Below, in pieces: positions 14,198 to 23,669 of a DNA stretch of 45,266 nt. Source of the stretch: a virus; IMG/VR virus record IMGVR_UViG_3300037587_000310, positions 1 through 45,266 of that record; one strand, given 5' to 3'. The notes beneath the pieces are model-generated. The model saw nothing but the letters and a program-made list of their open reading frames with translations. It had not been told where the DNA came from and made no database searches. Within the stretch, counting starts at the first letter, position 1. Each line of letters opens with the position of its first letter. A program made the translations under genes and the position numbers.

Positions 14198-17100
14198 TCA
14201 AAATACTGCAAACTCCAGTCCTAATGATACTAACGTAAATGGCTCCGGGGATAACTGGTATATAAAAACTTGCCCCTTCTTTCCATATCCGGCAGGGAAC
14301 GTCTTCCTATCTGTAATGTCCGAACCTATGCCATCTACCGATATGGTGTACGTATTTGTCGCATCTTTACCATATTCAAAGTCGCCGCTATTGTAATATT
14401 CGGCAATTACTCCGCTTACCCTCTTTATCCTGCCCAGAATAGATGAGCCTTGCCCCAGAAAGCTCAAAGGCATTGTTTTCATTTGGACTGTAAATGGAAG
14501 CCCGGCCTGAACGGTAGCAGCACTGGCAATAGTAATTTCTCCGCCTGAAACAGTTTTATTTGATTGAATAGCACCATCAGCCAGCACCGCTACCGCCTCG
14601 GCTTCTAAATGTGTAAGGCCAGTTATCGTAGTCGTGGCCGTCGAGTCGTAAGTTATGCCTGAATCGACAAAGTAGGCATCACAAGGGTCGGTGCCGAAGT
14701 CTCTTGCTGAGAAATATTCTATATACCTGACGGCAGTACCCTGATTTACGCCGGCCATAGTTCGCTTGACCGATATCCAAACCTGATCCTCCGGGTCGCC
14801 GTTTATCACCGCTACAGACTCGAAAAGTCCGTCAGTAATGAATCTCGACCAGCTCGTTACTAATTCGTTTCTCTCATAGACGAATATCGCCAGTTCGCCG
14901 TTTTCCTTCACACACCAAAGAATTGAGTTCGGAATCTTCTGATAGGCCATATCCTTTATGCCGTCGCCGGTAACTTCCGGTACCAGCAAGGTCATATCAG
15001 GGGCAACGTAGGCATCTGTTTCCCAGTTATACGCAAGTTCCCGCATCTTCTTTGCGCCACGCTGAAAGAACAATACGCTCTCAGATGCTAAAGTCGCTTG
15101 AAGATTTGCGCTGCCGTGAGTTGACTGATGTTCCGCCTTAACGTTAGAAGGGGTCAAGGGTTCATCAGTTCCCCCCCTTAAAGTCCATTCGGCCCCGGAT
15201 GTACCTATGATAAGGTTATTCTTTCCTACCATCCATTCGATTACATTGACTTGCCTGGACGATAGAGTAAACAGCATTGCCTCGTCATCATCTGGCCCAG
15301 CTGTCATATTCCCATAATCGCCGGTTACTGATAGCCATATTGTATCGGGCTGATTTAAGTTCCCCCCGAAAGTAAGCCTGTCCTCAAAGAACGTGACCGC
15401 TCGGGGCCAGCCGCGATAGTTGCTCCAGGCCCCCTCAGACCAACGATGAGAAGCTGTGGTATCAGCAAGGGTCTTTACAACTGTTCCAATTGCTACTGTT
15501 GGGCTTGTGACCGAAGTTATCTCAACAATGCCTACATGGTCAGTATCGCTAATGCGAAAATATACATCACAGGTCTCAGCAGCGTCACCAGAGGCCGTTA
15601 GAATACAACGATAATCTGCGGCCTCAACTGTTTCCTCTGCATTAGTCGATGCGTTTCTATCATCGTTAGATTGAAACGTAAATACTGTTTCCCATGTCGC
15701 TACACCATGCGCAGCACCGATTGTATAGTTCCTTTGGACTTCTAAAGTGCCTGTCCAGGTATTAAGGGTAGTAAGATACCAAGTCACGCCCTTTGCAATA
15801 GTTCCACAATCCAACCATGATGTATTCTCTGTTTGATTTGATGTATAGTTGTTTGTTAAGGTTGTGTTATAAGCTCCTGTTGCAAGGGACTGCACTATTT
15901 TGAATAATGCTCCGGTTTGAGACTTTGAGGTTTCAGCACTTCCACTCGGTTCGTGGCCTGCCGTTGTTCCTGTAAAAAATGGCTTGTTGTCTGTTCCGGT
16001 CGCAGTTAGTGTAATACTCCCGGTTATCGCCGATGGCGTTATGAAATATGTCTCGTCAGCATTCTCGTCTATAAAAGGCCCGTCTTGATAATCAGTGGCA
16101 GTCAGTGTCCATAATGTATTGCCGAATCTTGATAGCTTTCGAGGCTCATAATCTGGATGTGTAATGTATAGAACGTCGGCGGACTGCTCTTTTTTCAATT
16201 CAAATAAGTCTGCTGTAAGATATGGAGTTGTTATCTCGTACTCAGTTGTCGAATACAGGCTCGCTACTTCTGTTGGTGTAAGTACATCCTTAAATATGGA
16301 AACTTCATCTATTTTATCATTCCAGAAATTCTCAGCGGCGCCACCTATTGACTCCTGGGCACCTATCCTGAATAATCCCGCTCCATCCTGCATTGCTCCA
16401 TAAGCAGCATTATTAGTTGCTGTTATATCAACAGCCACACCATCGACATAAAGTATGATGCCATCCGCTGCTGTTGCACTACCATTGTCCGGTGCACTGT
16501 AAGTCGAGGTAAAGAAATGCCATCCAGTTGTAGTCGCGTCATCTGCTATGGCTGATATTTCAGTAGCAGAACTCGTTAATACTTCTCGGCCTGCTCCTCC
16601 ATTATATAGCGCCGAGATAGTTGCTTGCGTAATTTCTGCATCAAAAAGAATTACATTATCTATTCTATCTGCAAAGTAGTTACCAAGATTTCCGTCTGTA
16701 CCATAATAAGCTCCAATAACCACGTTAGTAGCCGTATCTTCCATCGCAACATAAGTTCCATCACTTGACCTAAGAGCAGTCACGTTAGTGTTGTCAACAT
16801 ACAAATTCATACCATTTCTACCACTTACTCCTCCACTACTATCATAAGTAGCAACGATATGAGTCCATCCTATTGCTCCAACCGAGCCTTGACAAAATAT
16901 GTAAGCATTAGCGCTTTCATCATATAATCTAAAAACGATGTTTTCATTGCTTTGTATGAATAATCTCCACTCTCTTGCCTCAGAACCACTGTTAAAATCT
17001 GCCTTTGAAATAATGTTTTGCTCAACACCAGCCGCAACACCATATACCCAAGCAGTAATACTAAAAGGGTTCGTGCCAGAGTCATCAAAACTTAGTCCAG

Positions 17101-18058
17101 GGGCGTCTGCTACTTCCACAGCATACTGGCCATCAAAATCATAACATGGGGTCATGGCAGCTAAACCAGTCGCAGTTAGAGTGCTTGCAAATTCACTATC
17201 AGCAATCACCCCATCATAGTTGGTGGTAACCTCATCACAATGAGTATTCCCAGCCGTATCGTTGAGATACCACTGTGCAAGTAAATCCCCAGTTAAGTTC
17301 ACATTAGTATCTGCGAGATGCAACTGCAATTTACGCTCTGAGGACAAACTCAACCTATACTCCATTGCAATCGCACCAGTAGTTTCGTCCCATTTAGATA
17401 TTAAGTTCTGAAACCCTGCTTGTTCTGTAACATAACCCCAACACATAAGACTGAATGGCTCATCGTCTGTGTTGTCTGTAAAACTAAGCGCAGCGGCATC
17501 GGACATATATACATTGTATTGTCCGTCCAAATCAAAACAGCCAGTGCCAACCTTGCCTTCAACAGAGAGATTAGAAGCGCCAGTTGACGAAATACCATCC
17601 AATGTACCTGGGTTATCATCATTAACAACAGTAGTTCCCTCGTCTTCATCCAACAGCCAATGAGCAACAAGATTGCCGCCATCTACACCACTCAAATCCT
17701 CAGTACCTACTCCGTCAAGAACCTGAGCATTATCCGTAAAGAACCGGAAATATTGATTGCCCGCTTCGATAGCGTAAGACCGGTCGGTGGAAAACTCAAA
17801 AGGAAGCATCCTGACTTTCGTATTGCTCTTTGAGCCTGCCACATACACCGTCCCCGGGCGCTTCTCTGCCGCCCCCTGTGGTAAGGGAATTATATTCTCC
17901 ATCAGGGACAGGCCGGAGTGAAATTTGGACAGGTCTTCTCTGGGGTTCAGTAGCGGTGACATTTCCCCACCATTAAAGCTTCTCAATACCAGATACGGCA
18001 AGCCCTGGGCAAAAGCAAGGCTACATAAACATAATATGATTAAGATTGCTTTTTTCAT
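14198..18058 (-). CDS. Tail nozzle (tubular protein B-like) with Sec signal peptide and nested LamG domains
   Basis: 1286 residues. Residues 20-115 (RSFNGGEMSPLL, ENIIPLPQGAAEKRPGT, FEFSTDRSYAIEAGNQYFRFF) and from ~606 on (YEITTPYLTADLFELKKEQSADVLYITHPDYEPRKL) are classic podovirus tail-nozzle sequence. Between them lie ~490 extra residues: LamG half at ~128-254, a complete LamG at ~255-491 (AQWYLNDTAG ... RIDNVILFDAEIT), then the second LamG half at ~492-605 (GIILYVDGVAVD ... KIDEVSIFKDVLT). So one LamG appears inserted into another, inside the nozzle. The N-terminus MKKAILIILCLCSLAFA is a Sec signal peptide. The ATGA overlap with the adaptor stop supports this start. LamG domains probably bind host glycans. 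Confidence 0.8.
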   Translation of the reverse strand: MKKAILIILCLCSLAFAQGLPYLVLRSFNGGEMSPLLNPREDLSKFHSGLSLMENIIPLPQGAAEKRPGTVYVAGSKSNTKVRMLPFEFSTDRSYAIEAGNQYFRFFTDNAQVLDGVGTEDLSGVDGGNLVAHWLLDEDEGTTVVNDDNPGTLDGISSTGASNLSVEGKVGTGCFDLDGQYNVYMSDAAALSFTDNTDDEPFSLMCWGYVTEQAGFQNLISKWDETTGAIAMEYRLSLSSERKLQLHLADTNVNLTGDLLAQWYLNDTAGNTHCDEVTTNYDGVIADSEFASTLTATGLAAMTPCYDFDGQYAVEVADAPGLSFDDSGTNPFSITAWVYGVAAGVEQNIISKADFNSGSEAREWRLFIQSNENIVFRLYDESANAYIFCQGSVGAIGWTHIVATYDSSGGVSGRNGMNLYVDNTNVTALRSSDGTYVAMEDTATNVVIGAYYGTDGNLGNYFADRIDNVILFDAEITQATISALYNGGAGREVLTSSATEISAIADDATTTGWHFFTSTYSAPDNGSATAADGIILYVDGVAVDITATNNAAYGAMQDGAGLFRIGAQESIGGAAENFWNDKIDEVSIFKDVLTPTEVASLYSTTEYEITTPYLTADLFELKKEQSADVLYITHPDYEPRKLSRFGNTLWTLTATDYQDGPFIDENADETYFITPSAITGSITLTATGTDNKPFFTGTTAGHEPSGSAETSKSQTGALFKIVQSLATGAYNTTLTNNYTSNQTENTSWLDCGTIAKGVTWYLTTLNTWTGTLEVQRNYTIGAAHGVATWETVFTFQSNDDRNASTNAEETVEAADYRCILTASGDAAETCDVYFRISDTDHVGIVEITSVTSPTVAIGTVVKTLADTTASHRWSEGAWSNYRGWPRAVTFFEDRLTFGGNLNQPDTIWLSVTGDYGNMTAGPDDDEAMLFTLSSRQVNVIEWMVGKNNLIIGTSGAEWTLRGGTDEPLTPSNVKAEHQSTHGSANLQATLASESVLFFQRGAKKMRELAYNWETDAYVAPDMTLLVPEVTGDGIKDMAYQKIPNSILWCVKENGELAIFVYERNELVTSWSRFITDGLFESVAVINGDPEDQVWISVKRTMAGVNQGTAVRYIEYFSARDFGTDPCDAYFVDSGITYDSTATTTITGLTHLEAEAVAVLADGAIQSNKTVSGGEITIASAATVQAGLPFTVQMKTMPLSFLGQGSSILGRIKRVSGVIAEYYNSGDFEYGKDATNTYTISVDGIGSDITDRKTFPAGYGKKGQVFIYQLSPEPFTLVSLGLEFAVF

Positions 18059-18840
18059 CTCGTTCCGATTCTTCCGGTTCTTCTCGCATTGATAAATGTA
18101 TTTGTTTTAATTGGCTCATCGCCAGCCTCCTGAGCATCAATGGCTTTGGCCCAATCAAGATAACCCCAAACACCCTTTGCACCAAAAAGGCTCTGCTGTA
18201 GACTGAGAAGCATCTGTGTAGCAGCGCCCTGAATTATCGGAGATACCAACCTGATTGCTAAATTCATTACGAAGACCATCCTCATAAAAGAAGGATAGGT
18301 CGATACGTCCGTTACCTGATAGATATACTCTAAAGGAACGATTTTAAGAGAAGCACTTTGAGCGGTGCAATATGTTGCAAGGTCAGAAGTTTCGCTACTC
18401 GATGTAAAACCTGTATCGACTAAATATGTGAGGTCGCTACCGGAATCATCGGATAATATATACTGCCCGGCGAGATAAACAACTCCATCTTCATCATAGC
18501 CCGGAGCAACGTCACCTCTATCGGTATATATCGTATTAGTCCTTTTTTTCCATTTCGATTTGGGGTCTTCATCCACCGTCAATACTCTCAGGCAGTCGGA
18601 TGGTAAAGTAAAAGCGTTGTCATAAAAGGGCAAAAGGGCCGTAGTCTCAATTGCGAAGGCTGTTATACTCGCCCAATTCCACATGTGATTGACAAGCATC
18701 TCATCGCGGCTGTCATCAAAGAATAGCGTGCAGTATGTATGATTAACAGACGTGCCGTTTAAGACTATCGCCTCTGCGCCAATATAGCCAAGTGACTGAT
18801 TGCATAATGCTATATTTGCCGCATTCTCGGTCATACTCAT
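18055..18840 (-). CDS. Tail adaptor (tubular protein A / gatekeeper-like)
   Basis: 261 residues matching podovirus head-tail adaptors. They include an N-terminal ALCNQSLGYIGAEAI segment, then F-x-D-S-R-D-E-M-L-x-N-H-M-W-N-W-A, and L-P-x-F-Y-D-N-A-F-T-L-P-S-D-C-L-R-V. It joins portal to nozzle in the assembled virion. It lies directly upstream of the nozzle with overlapping codons. AGGGG precedes the ATG, just after an intrinsic terminator that separates it from the head genes. Confidence 0.85.
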   Translation of the reverse strand: MSMTENAANIALCNQSLGYIGAEAIVLNGTSVNHTYCTLFFDDSRDEMLVNHMWNWASITAFAIETTALLPFYDNAFTLPSDCLRVLTVDEDPKSKWKKRTNTIYTDRGDVAPGYDEDGVVYLAGQYILSDDSGSDLTYLVDTGFTSSSETSDLATYCTAQSASLKIVPLEYIYQVTDVSTYPSFMRMVFVMNLAIRLVSPIIQGAATQMLLSLQQSLFGAKGVWGYLDWAKAIDAQEAGDEPIKTNTFINARRTGRIGTR

Positions 18841-18850
18841 AGTATGCCCC

Positions 18851-18887
18851 TTAGAAAAATAAGGGACGGACGGTTAAGCCCGTCCCT
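18851..18887 (-). terminator. Intrinsic terminator between head and tail genes
   Basis: On the minus strand AGGGACGG (18887-18880) pairs with CCGTCCCT (18869-18862), followed by TATTTTTC. It follows the beta-helix gene by 19 bases. It probably lowers expression of tail genes relative to capsid rather than stopping it entirely, since no promoter is visible behind it. Confidence 0.75.
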
Positions 18888-18905
18888 GTTAAGTACAATG
18901 CGTCA

Positions 18906-19883
18906 CTATTCCGCAACTTTAGCAAATGGAATCGTATCGCCTAATCCAGTGACACCCATTTGGATATTACCGGCAGATAATTGGATATTAAAATCATATC
19001 CAGCCGTGGATGTAGTAGTATCTACATCCGTAATCAGTCGATTGTTTATGACAAAAACATTGTCGCCTTCTTCGTCAATAGTTAAACCGACCGCACGGAT
19101 ATAATTATCTACTATGAAACAATTATACGCAGCCGTATCATCCCAATCTATTCCAATGGCAGCCCCAGTCATAATGTTACCAGCTATTCTGCATCCATAA
19201 ATTGAATTGTCGCCATCGTCAACCTGAATACAAGCGGTATCAAATTCAGCCGAAGCACTTACTGCTGAAAACTCGCACCCATTAACTACGAGCCATGAAC
19301 AATCTTTTGCATTTATTCCTATCGTTGTTGCAGCGCTTGCATCAAATAGACAATCATGGAATTCAATACCGCCCTGCGTATCCATGTCAAAGATAGCGCT
19401 TGCTCCTGCGTCAGTGAACATCATATTGAAGAATCTGCAACCCAAATACGATACGGTATCTGGTATTATCCATGTTCCGGTAATCCCTGCTTTTTTATAG
19501 CCGTCATTACTGCCGACACCAATAATGTCTGTCTTTTGAGCCATAGTGGTAAAGTCCGCGGTAATCTCGTCGGCTTTAACATAGATAGTATTACGGCCAG
19601 CCCACTGCCTGTCGGCTGACCGTGCAATATCCGCATGAGAAGCCGCCATAGCGGTAGCGAGACTTTGCATAGGAGAGGCCCAGGATTTACCGTTACCGCC
19701 AGCAGTAGCTGCATTGCCGTCAACATACCAAATGTCACCCTGAAGCTCGGCATTGCCGATAGTAGGAATTATGCGCGGCCTTATCGGTACTGCCCTGGTA
19801 GTCATTACCGGATTAACGGCCAAAAGAACAACCATCGCCAACAGCAATGTTGCTAACGTAATTTTACTTATTTTACTTTTCAT
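18906..19883 (-). CDS. Exported parallel beta-helix protein
   Basis: 325 residues with an N-terminal signal peptide (LATLLLAMVVLLAVNPVMTTRA) then WYVDGNAATAGGNGKSWASP, the start pattern of secreted right-handed beta-helix (DUF1565-like) proteins. Repeated short strands such as FHDCLFDAS, VNGCEFSAVS, IYGCRIAGNI, FIVDNYIRAVG and VINNRLITD form helix rungs. It sits between the head decoration protein and the tail adaptor, so it is probably a virion surface or capsid-decorating spike. AAGGA precedes the ATG. A signal peptide on a head-region gene is unusual. A host-derived exported protein is the alternative. Confidence 0.65.
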   Translation of the reverse strand: MKSKISKITLATLLLAMVVLLAVNPVMTTRAVPIRPRIIPTIGNAELQGDIWYVDGNAATAGGNGKSWASPMQSLATAMAASHADIARSADRQWAGRNTIYVKADEITADFTTMAQKTDIIGVGSNDGYKKAGITGTWIIPDTVSYLGCRFFNMMFTDAGASAIFDMDTQGGIEFHDCLFDASAATTIGINAKDCSWLVVNGCEFSAVSASAEFDTACIQVDDGDNSIYGCRIAGNIMTGAAIGIDWDDTAAYNCFIVDNYIRAVGLTIDEEGDNVFVINNRLITDVDTTTSTAGYDFNIQLSAGNIQMGVTGLGDTIPFAKVAE

Positions 19884-19900
19884 AATGTTTTCCTTTTTTT

Positions 19901-20719
19901 TTAGCCCATGTTAGTTAAATCGACCAAACCAAAGTCGGCACCGTCAGCCCATGTGAGAAGATGGCCTACCACGTTATCGGTAGCAACCGTTGCAACCAAG
20001 CCGACTGAACCTACAGTACCTGAACCGTCAATGTGACCGATAGGTTCACCGGCAACAACAGTATCGCCAGTGTCGATAATGCACACGGTTGGCCCTCTAA
20101 ACTGTGCCCAGAAGAAGTAACCTATCGGAATAGTGGCGAGTGTGACGCCAATCATCGGACCTGTCAGGGTTACTGGTTTGACAATCACATCTTTGTTCTT
20201 GTTCTTGACGATTGTGAGGTTTGCCGTGGCGGCTATAGCGTTACGGATACCTTCTTGGTCGGCAAGTATAAGCTGTAGCACCGTATCGCCTGTTACCCAT
20301 TTGTTATTGTTAATCAGGTAATTATCGCCAGCAGCGCCGGCACCATCAGCCGTCTGGTTTACGAACATCCAACTGTTAATCATATCGCCGTCGTTGATAG
20401 CGTTCCCTGTGGTGGCGAGTATGTCAATCACGGTATCGCCTACATCTTGGGTATAGGCTGTCTGGAGAGTGTCTTTAGTTTGGGGGTCAGTCGCTTCACT
20501 TGCTACCATTCTCGCCTTGGCAATTTCTGTGGCCCCGTTCTCCAGGTACTTGAAAGCCCTGTTCGTCCCGTCATCCAACTCAAGAATCCTGCCAAGGCCG
20601 TGCCTTTGGTCCGCTGTTGGATTCCATAAAGCCGGGCCGTCAACAGAATCAAGTCTTGCGCCCACAGGAATAACCAACTTGTTCCGAAGGAACGAAGTGT
20701 TGTAATTTGTGTAACTCAT
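19901..20719 (-). CDS. Capsid decoration-like protein
   Basis: 272 residues directly after the major capsid gene. The sequence has the features of phage head-decoration/stabilisation proteins: an N-terminal extended arm, RILELDDGTNRAFKYLENGATEIAKARMV, and a C-terminal beta domain rich in G/V/A (DTVVAGEPIGHIDGSGTVGSVGLVATV). Proteins of this kind follow the capsid gene in many marine and groundwater podoviruses. Role inferred from order and composition. Confidence 0.6.
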   Translation of the reverse strand: MSYTNYNTSFLRNKLVIPVGARLDSVDGPALWNPTADQRHGLGRILELDDGTNRAFKYLENGATEIAKARMVASEATDPQTKDTLQTAYTQDVGDTVIDILATTGNAINDGDMINSWMFVNQTADGAGAAGDNYLINNNKWVTGDTVLQLILADQEGIRNAIAATANLTIVKNKNKDVIVKPVTLTGPMIGVTLATIPIGYFFWAQFRGPTVCIIDTGDTVVAGEPIGHIDGSGTVGSVGLVATVATDNVVGHLLTWADGADFGLVDLTNMG

Positions 20720-20755
20720 TTTATTCCCTTTCTGTAAACTTTTAGTTTTTGGTTT

Positions 20756-21718
20756 TTACTGACATTCGACAAAGCAGATGTAATCCTCGTTGAGTCTCAT
20801 TGCGCCCATGTTCATGTGGATATAGACTTGCTGTGCGTAAGACAGAAGGGGAAGTTTGTCCAACTCTACCGTAATAGAATCGGATACTCCGAGAATCATC
20901 CCTTCTTTCGCCCAGGCTGGGCACCGATAGACGTTTGTATCGCCATCAACATCATTGTTCGTACCTTTGACGATTTTATTGGACATAATCCAGGTAATGC
21001 CCATCCATTCTTTCAGGTAACGTCCGTTTGCGAGAGGCTTGCTGGTGTTGTAGTCGATATTGACGTATTGCTCCTGACCGAACAGATTAGTGGCCTGACG
21101 CGGTGATATTGCGCAGTAAATCGGAATTTCCTGATCAACATTGTTTTTGTTGAAGTATTCTACAATCAACTCCGCCTTTTCCGCAGTCATGCCGGTATCA
21201 GCAGCAGATGCGTTGCCTTCGGCTGTATTGTGGGCAATCGTCCGGCCACCGGATGAGTCGGTATACTTTACATTACCATTCTCTGATGCCCATGTGATTG
21301 TACTCGAATTGCTCCTTCTACCGGACTGGACGGTAGCATCGAAGGCCGCAAGGATAATATCGTCAACCTGGCGGTTCCTGCCTCGCCTCGCTTCGCGAAC
21401 GGTAGCGCCTGCAGGGTCGAGTTTATGACTGAGGTCATCATCTTTATCGAACTGCCAGGCATTGTGATACGGGTCGGTGAATACCCACCTGCGCTGTGTG
21501 GATATGTCGTTTCGGGGTGTGGGGGGATTACGGCCCTCTTTGGGCTGCATCTCCATCTTGTCAATTAGGTCGAATGCTTTGTCCTCAGCGCCTACAAGAG
21601 ATTCGGTCATTACAGCCATCTCAAAGAGAGCTTGTTTCTGCTGAGTGACGGAAATCAAATCGTTTTTGAAGTCATCCACAAAATTAGTTGGGATGCCGTC
21701 AGTTAGGTTGATACTCAT
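20756..21718 (-). CDS. Major capsid protein (HK97 fold)
   Basis: 320 residues following scaffold and a small gene, preceding decoration protein. It contains the family pattern of podovirus capsids of the Gp10-like group: Q-Q-K-Q-A-L-F-E-M-A, R-R-W-V-F-T-D-P-Y-H-N-A, V-R-E-A-R-R-G-R-N-R-Q-V-D-D and the C-terminal M-N-M-G-A-M-R-L-N-E-D-Y-I. The length and block of early polar helix then strand-rich centre suit the HK97 fold. SD AGAAAGGA lies upstream of the ATG. Confidence 0.85.
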   Translation of the reverse strand: MSINLTDGIPTNFVDDFKNDLISVTQQKQALFEMAVMTESLVGAEDKAFDLIDKMEMQPKEGRNPPTPRNDISTQRRWVFTDPYHNAWQFDKDDDLSHKLDPAGATVREARRGRNRQVDDIILAAFDATVQSGRRSNSSTITWASENGNVKYTDSSGGRTIAHNTAEGNASAADTGMTAEKAELIVEYFNKNNVDQEIPIYCAISPRQATNLFGQEQYVNIDYNTSKPLANGRYLKEWMGITWIMSNKIVKGTNNDVDGDTNVYRCPAWAKEGMILGVSDSITVELDKLPLLSYAQQVYIHMNMGAMRLNEDYICFVECQ

Positions 21719-21774
21719 GGTTAATCCTTTCTCAAAGATATTTTTTACGTTTCTTCGAGAAGGTTGGCCACGAG

Positions 21775-21842
21775 TGGGGCTCCTCTACATTTAACGCCTG
21801 TTAGGCGGCGATCCGTTACCGGGGCCTTGCGGGTTGGCCGGT
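21775..21842 (-). other. Hairpins in the capsid-gene leader
   Basis: The 145-base gap before the capsid gene holds two minus-strand hairpins: CGCC-TAACA-GGCG, and a longer imperfect one with ACCGG/CCGGT ends. GGCCAACC appears twice (near 21768-21775 and 21834-21841). There is no U-run or promoter. They may stabilise or process the capsid mRNA. Confidence 0.35.
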
Positions 21843-21863
21843 CGTTATTCGCAATTTATCCGC

Positions 21864-22196
21864 TTACGAAGCGGGTGTTTCTATGGGTTCATCTTCTCCT
21901 TTTTCAGGTCCTTCTTTGGGTTCCTCTTTTTTCTCAATCATCTTATTCTCAAGGAGGACGTTGCAGGACATATCATTCAGGTTGTATCTCACAGCCCTGA
22001 CCTTGCTTTGTTGGTCCTTTGTCAATTCGACAAATTCATCGACTCTTTTTTCTGTCACGAATACGTCGCCCTTCTTTATGGGGAAGTATGGGAATTTATA
22101 CGTCTTGGTATTCAGATATTTTTCCTTGCCGTCTTTGTCCTTCGTATAAAACGGCTGATAAATGAATATTCTCATAGGTTTTTCTTCTTTTTGCAT
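21864..22196 (-). CDS. Unknown protein with acidic tail, between scaffold and capsid
   Basis: 110 residues: MRIFIYQPFYTKDKDGKEKYLNTKTYKFPYF beta-rich start, then helices and a Glu/Pro-rich tail (KKEEPKEGPEKGEDEP). No family was recognised. Position between scaffold and capsid suggests an assembly chaperone or minor head protein. GGAG precedes the ATG. Confidence 0.55.
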   Translation of the reverse strand: MQKEEKPMRIFIYQPFYTKDKDGKEKYLNTKTYKFPYFPIKKGDVFVTEKRVDEFVELTKDQQSKVRAVRYNLNDMSCNVLLENKMIEKKEEPKEGPEKGEDEPIETPAS

Positions 22197-22208
22197 TCTC
22201 TTATCTCC

Positions 22209-23144
22209 TTACGCTGTTCTTTGCAGCGTTAATGATTCTCTTTGTTTCATCAAGCTTTGGTAGTCTGGGTGATTTCTATCGAAATAGCCGGGCTTTTTTC
22301 TCAGGTCAGCCATCTTTTGGTCAATGTCAGTATTTGTGGGTGTAAGCGAGCTACTGCCCTTCATTATGCCCTCTATCCGGGCCGGGGCCATGTCCTGAGC
22401 TATCCTGTCGAGGAATAATGTCATAAACGGGTTGTTTTCGGCATTAAGTGAGGCCACAGCTTCTTCGCCGCCGTAATGCCGCATAATAGCATTGGCCCTC
22501 AATATCCTCTGGTCTTTGGCCTGGCCACTTCCGAATTTTCTGTTCAGTACAATATCCGCCGCGTCAAATGCTTGGTCTCGAGCCTCTTGATCTTTCGCGG
22601 CAGCATCGCCGAGGAACTTGTTCAGATATTCATAGTGTCCATCGGCCATTATCTTTCTTTGTGCCGGGGTCAGATTGGCTTTTTTGAACAGATTATTATA
22701 GTATTCCTGCTCCTCATCTGATGTACTGACGTTAGTCAAAACTTCCGGAATCTCGTATTTGGGATAGTCCTTTGCCTCATCCGGCACCCCTCGCCTTTTG
22801 TGGAATGCAGCTTTTTCTTCGTCGGATGAATCCTCTTTAGGCATTTTGACGAAATCATCAGGACTCCTGAACTGCCTTTGAAGGTCTGCATAAGACTTGC
22901 CCATACTCTTTAGGCCGGTCTCCTTGAATCGCTCTAAGGTTCCCCGGTCACCTTCATCAAAATGCTCAAGGTACTTCTCTGTGAACTTACCCTCATGGTC
23001 AACAAGAGCTACGGGGGCTGGGTCGCCTCCACCTCCACCGCCGCCTGGGTCTGGGTCGCCGCCCGGGTCGCCTTCAAACTTCATGCAGGGCGATTTGAAA
23101 AACAATGAGCCAAACTTCGGTCGATAATTAAATTCGTTAAACAT
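22209..23144 (-). CDS. Capsid scaffolding protein
   Basis: 311 residues, acidic and mostly helical, with a Gly/Pro/Asp-rich linker (DPGGDPDPGGGGGGGDPAP, residues ~26-45). This is followed by F-x-E-K-Y-L-E-H-F, DLQRQFRSPDDFVKMP and RRGVPDEAKDYPKY, a pattern recurrent in T7-like scaffold proteins. The C-terminal charged helix (MKQRESLTLQ) would bind capsid subunits. It is two genes before the capsid and after the portal. Confidence 0.75.
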   Translation of the reverse strand: MFNEFNYRPKFGSLFFKSPCMKFEGDPGGDPDPGGGGGGGDPAPVALVDHEGKFTEKYLEHFDEGDRGTLERFKETGLKSMGKSYADLQRQFRSPDDFVKMPKEDSSDEEKAAFHKRRGVPDEAKDYPKYEIPEVLTNVSTSDEEQEYYNNLFKKANLTPAQRKIMADGHYEYLNKFLGDAAAKDQEARDQAFDAADIVLNRKFGSGQAKDQRILRANAIMRHYGGEEAVASLNAENNPFMTLFLDRIAQDMAPARIEGIMKGSSSLTPTNTDIDQKMADLRKKPGYFDRNHPDYQSLMKQRESLTLQRTA

Positions 23145-23388
23145 TCTTTTTCTCCTGTTGTAATGTTATTCTGCAATTCGTCCCGCATTTGCAGCATACA
23201 AATAACGGTTTTTGTATAAACTCAGCACATTGGTCCGTACTGATAATTTTATAATCAGAAACGTCCAAATCCACTGTAGTTTCACACACAAGACAATCAA
23301 CCTTCCAAGTTCTTTTTGCTTCTTCTGAGGGTCTCTTAAAAATAACGCCACCCGGTTGTGTAGCTATCGTCTCTTTCATTTCATTCAT
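23137..23388 (-). CDS. Small cysteine-pair protein
   Basis: 83 residues with CLVCETTVDLD and VCCKCGTNC, two knuckles spaced by ~30 residues as in a zinc ribbon. No family was recognised. It overlaps scaffold and Bbp19-like genes by a few bases and is clearly co-translated with them. A small minor head component or cargo. Confidence 0.55.
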   Translation of the reverse strand: MNEMKETIATQPGGVIFKRPSEEAKRTWKVDCLVCETTVDLDVSDYKIISTDQCAEFIQKPLFVCCKCGTNCRITLQQEKKNV

Positions 23389-23669
23389 TACTTTTTCTCC
23401 TTACACATTTTCTTCATTTGCTCGACATTCTTTTGTAATTTCTTGTCATCGAGACCGTTTTTTATAAATTCAAACAATTCCTTCTTGCCCAAGTTGTTCG
23501 CGGTAATAAAAGGGTCTTTGTTAAATACGTTTTTAGGGACTTGAGCCTCTATCATCCCAAGAACATCTTCGCCCTCTGAACCGCTAAATACCCTCTGGAA
23601 CTTGGCGCATGATTCTACCATCTTTTGTATTACAGCTTTGTTGTGTTCTTCTTGTTTGTCAGGCTGCAT
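23388..23669 (-). CDS. Bbp19-like phage protein
   Basis: 93 residues with pattern F-Q-R-V-F-S-G-S-E-G-E-D-V-L-G-M-I-E, then DPFITANNLGKKELFEFIKNGL. This matches the Bbp19-like domain (yqrvF...eG..VL.dL......  ..d....a...Gkr.v...I...l) found next to portal genes in podoviruses. Function unknown. It overlaps the end of the portal gene by 11 bases. Confidence 0.6.
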   Translation of the reverse strand: MQPDKQEEHNKAVIQKMVESCAKFQRVFSGSEGEDVLGMIEAQVPKNVFNKDPFITANNLGKKELFEFIKNGLDDKKLQKNVEQMKKMCKEKK

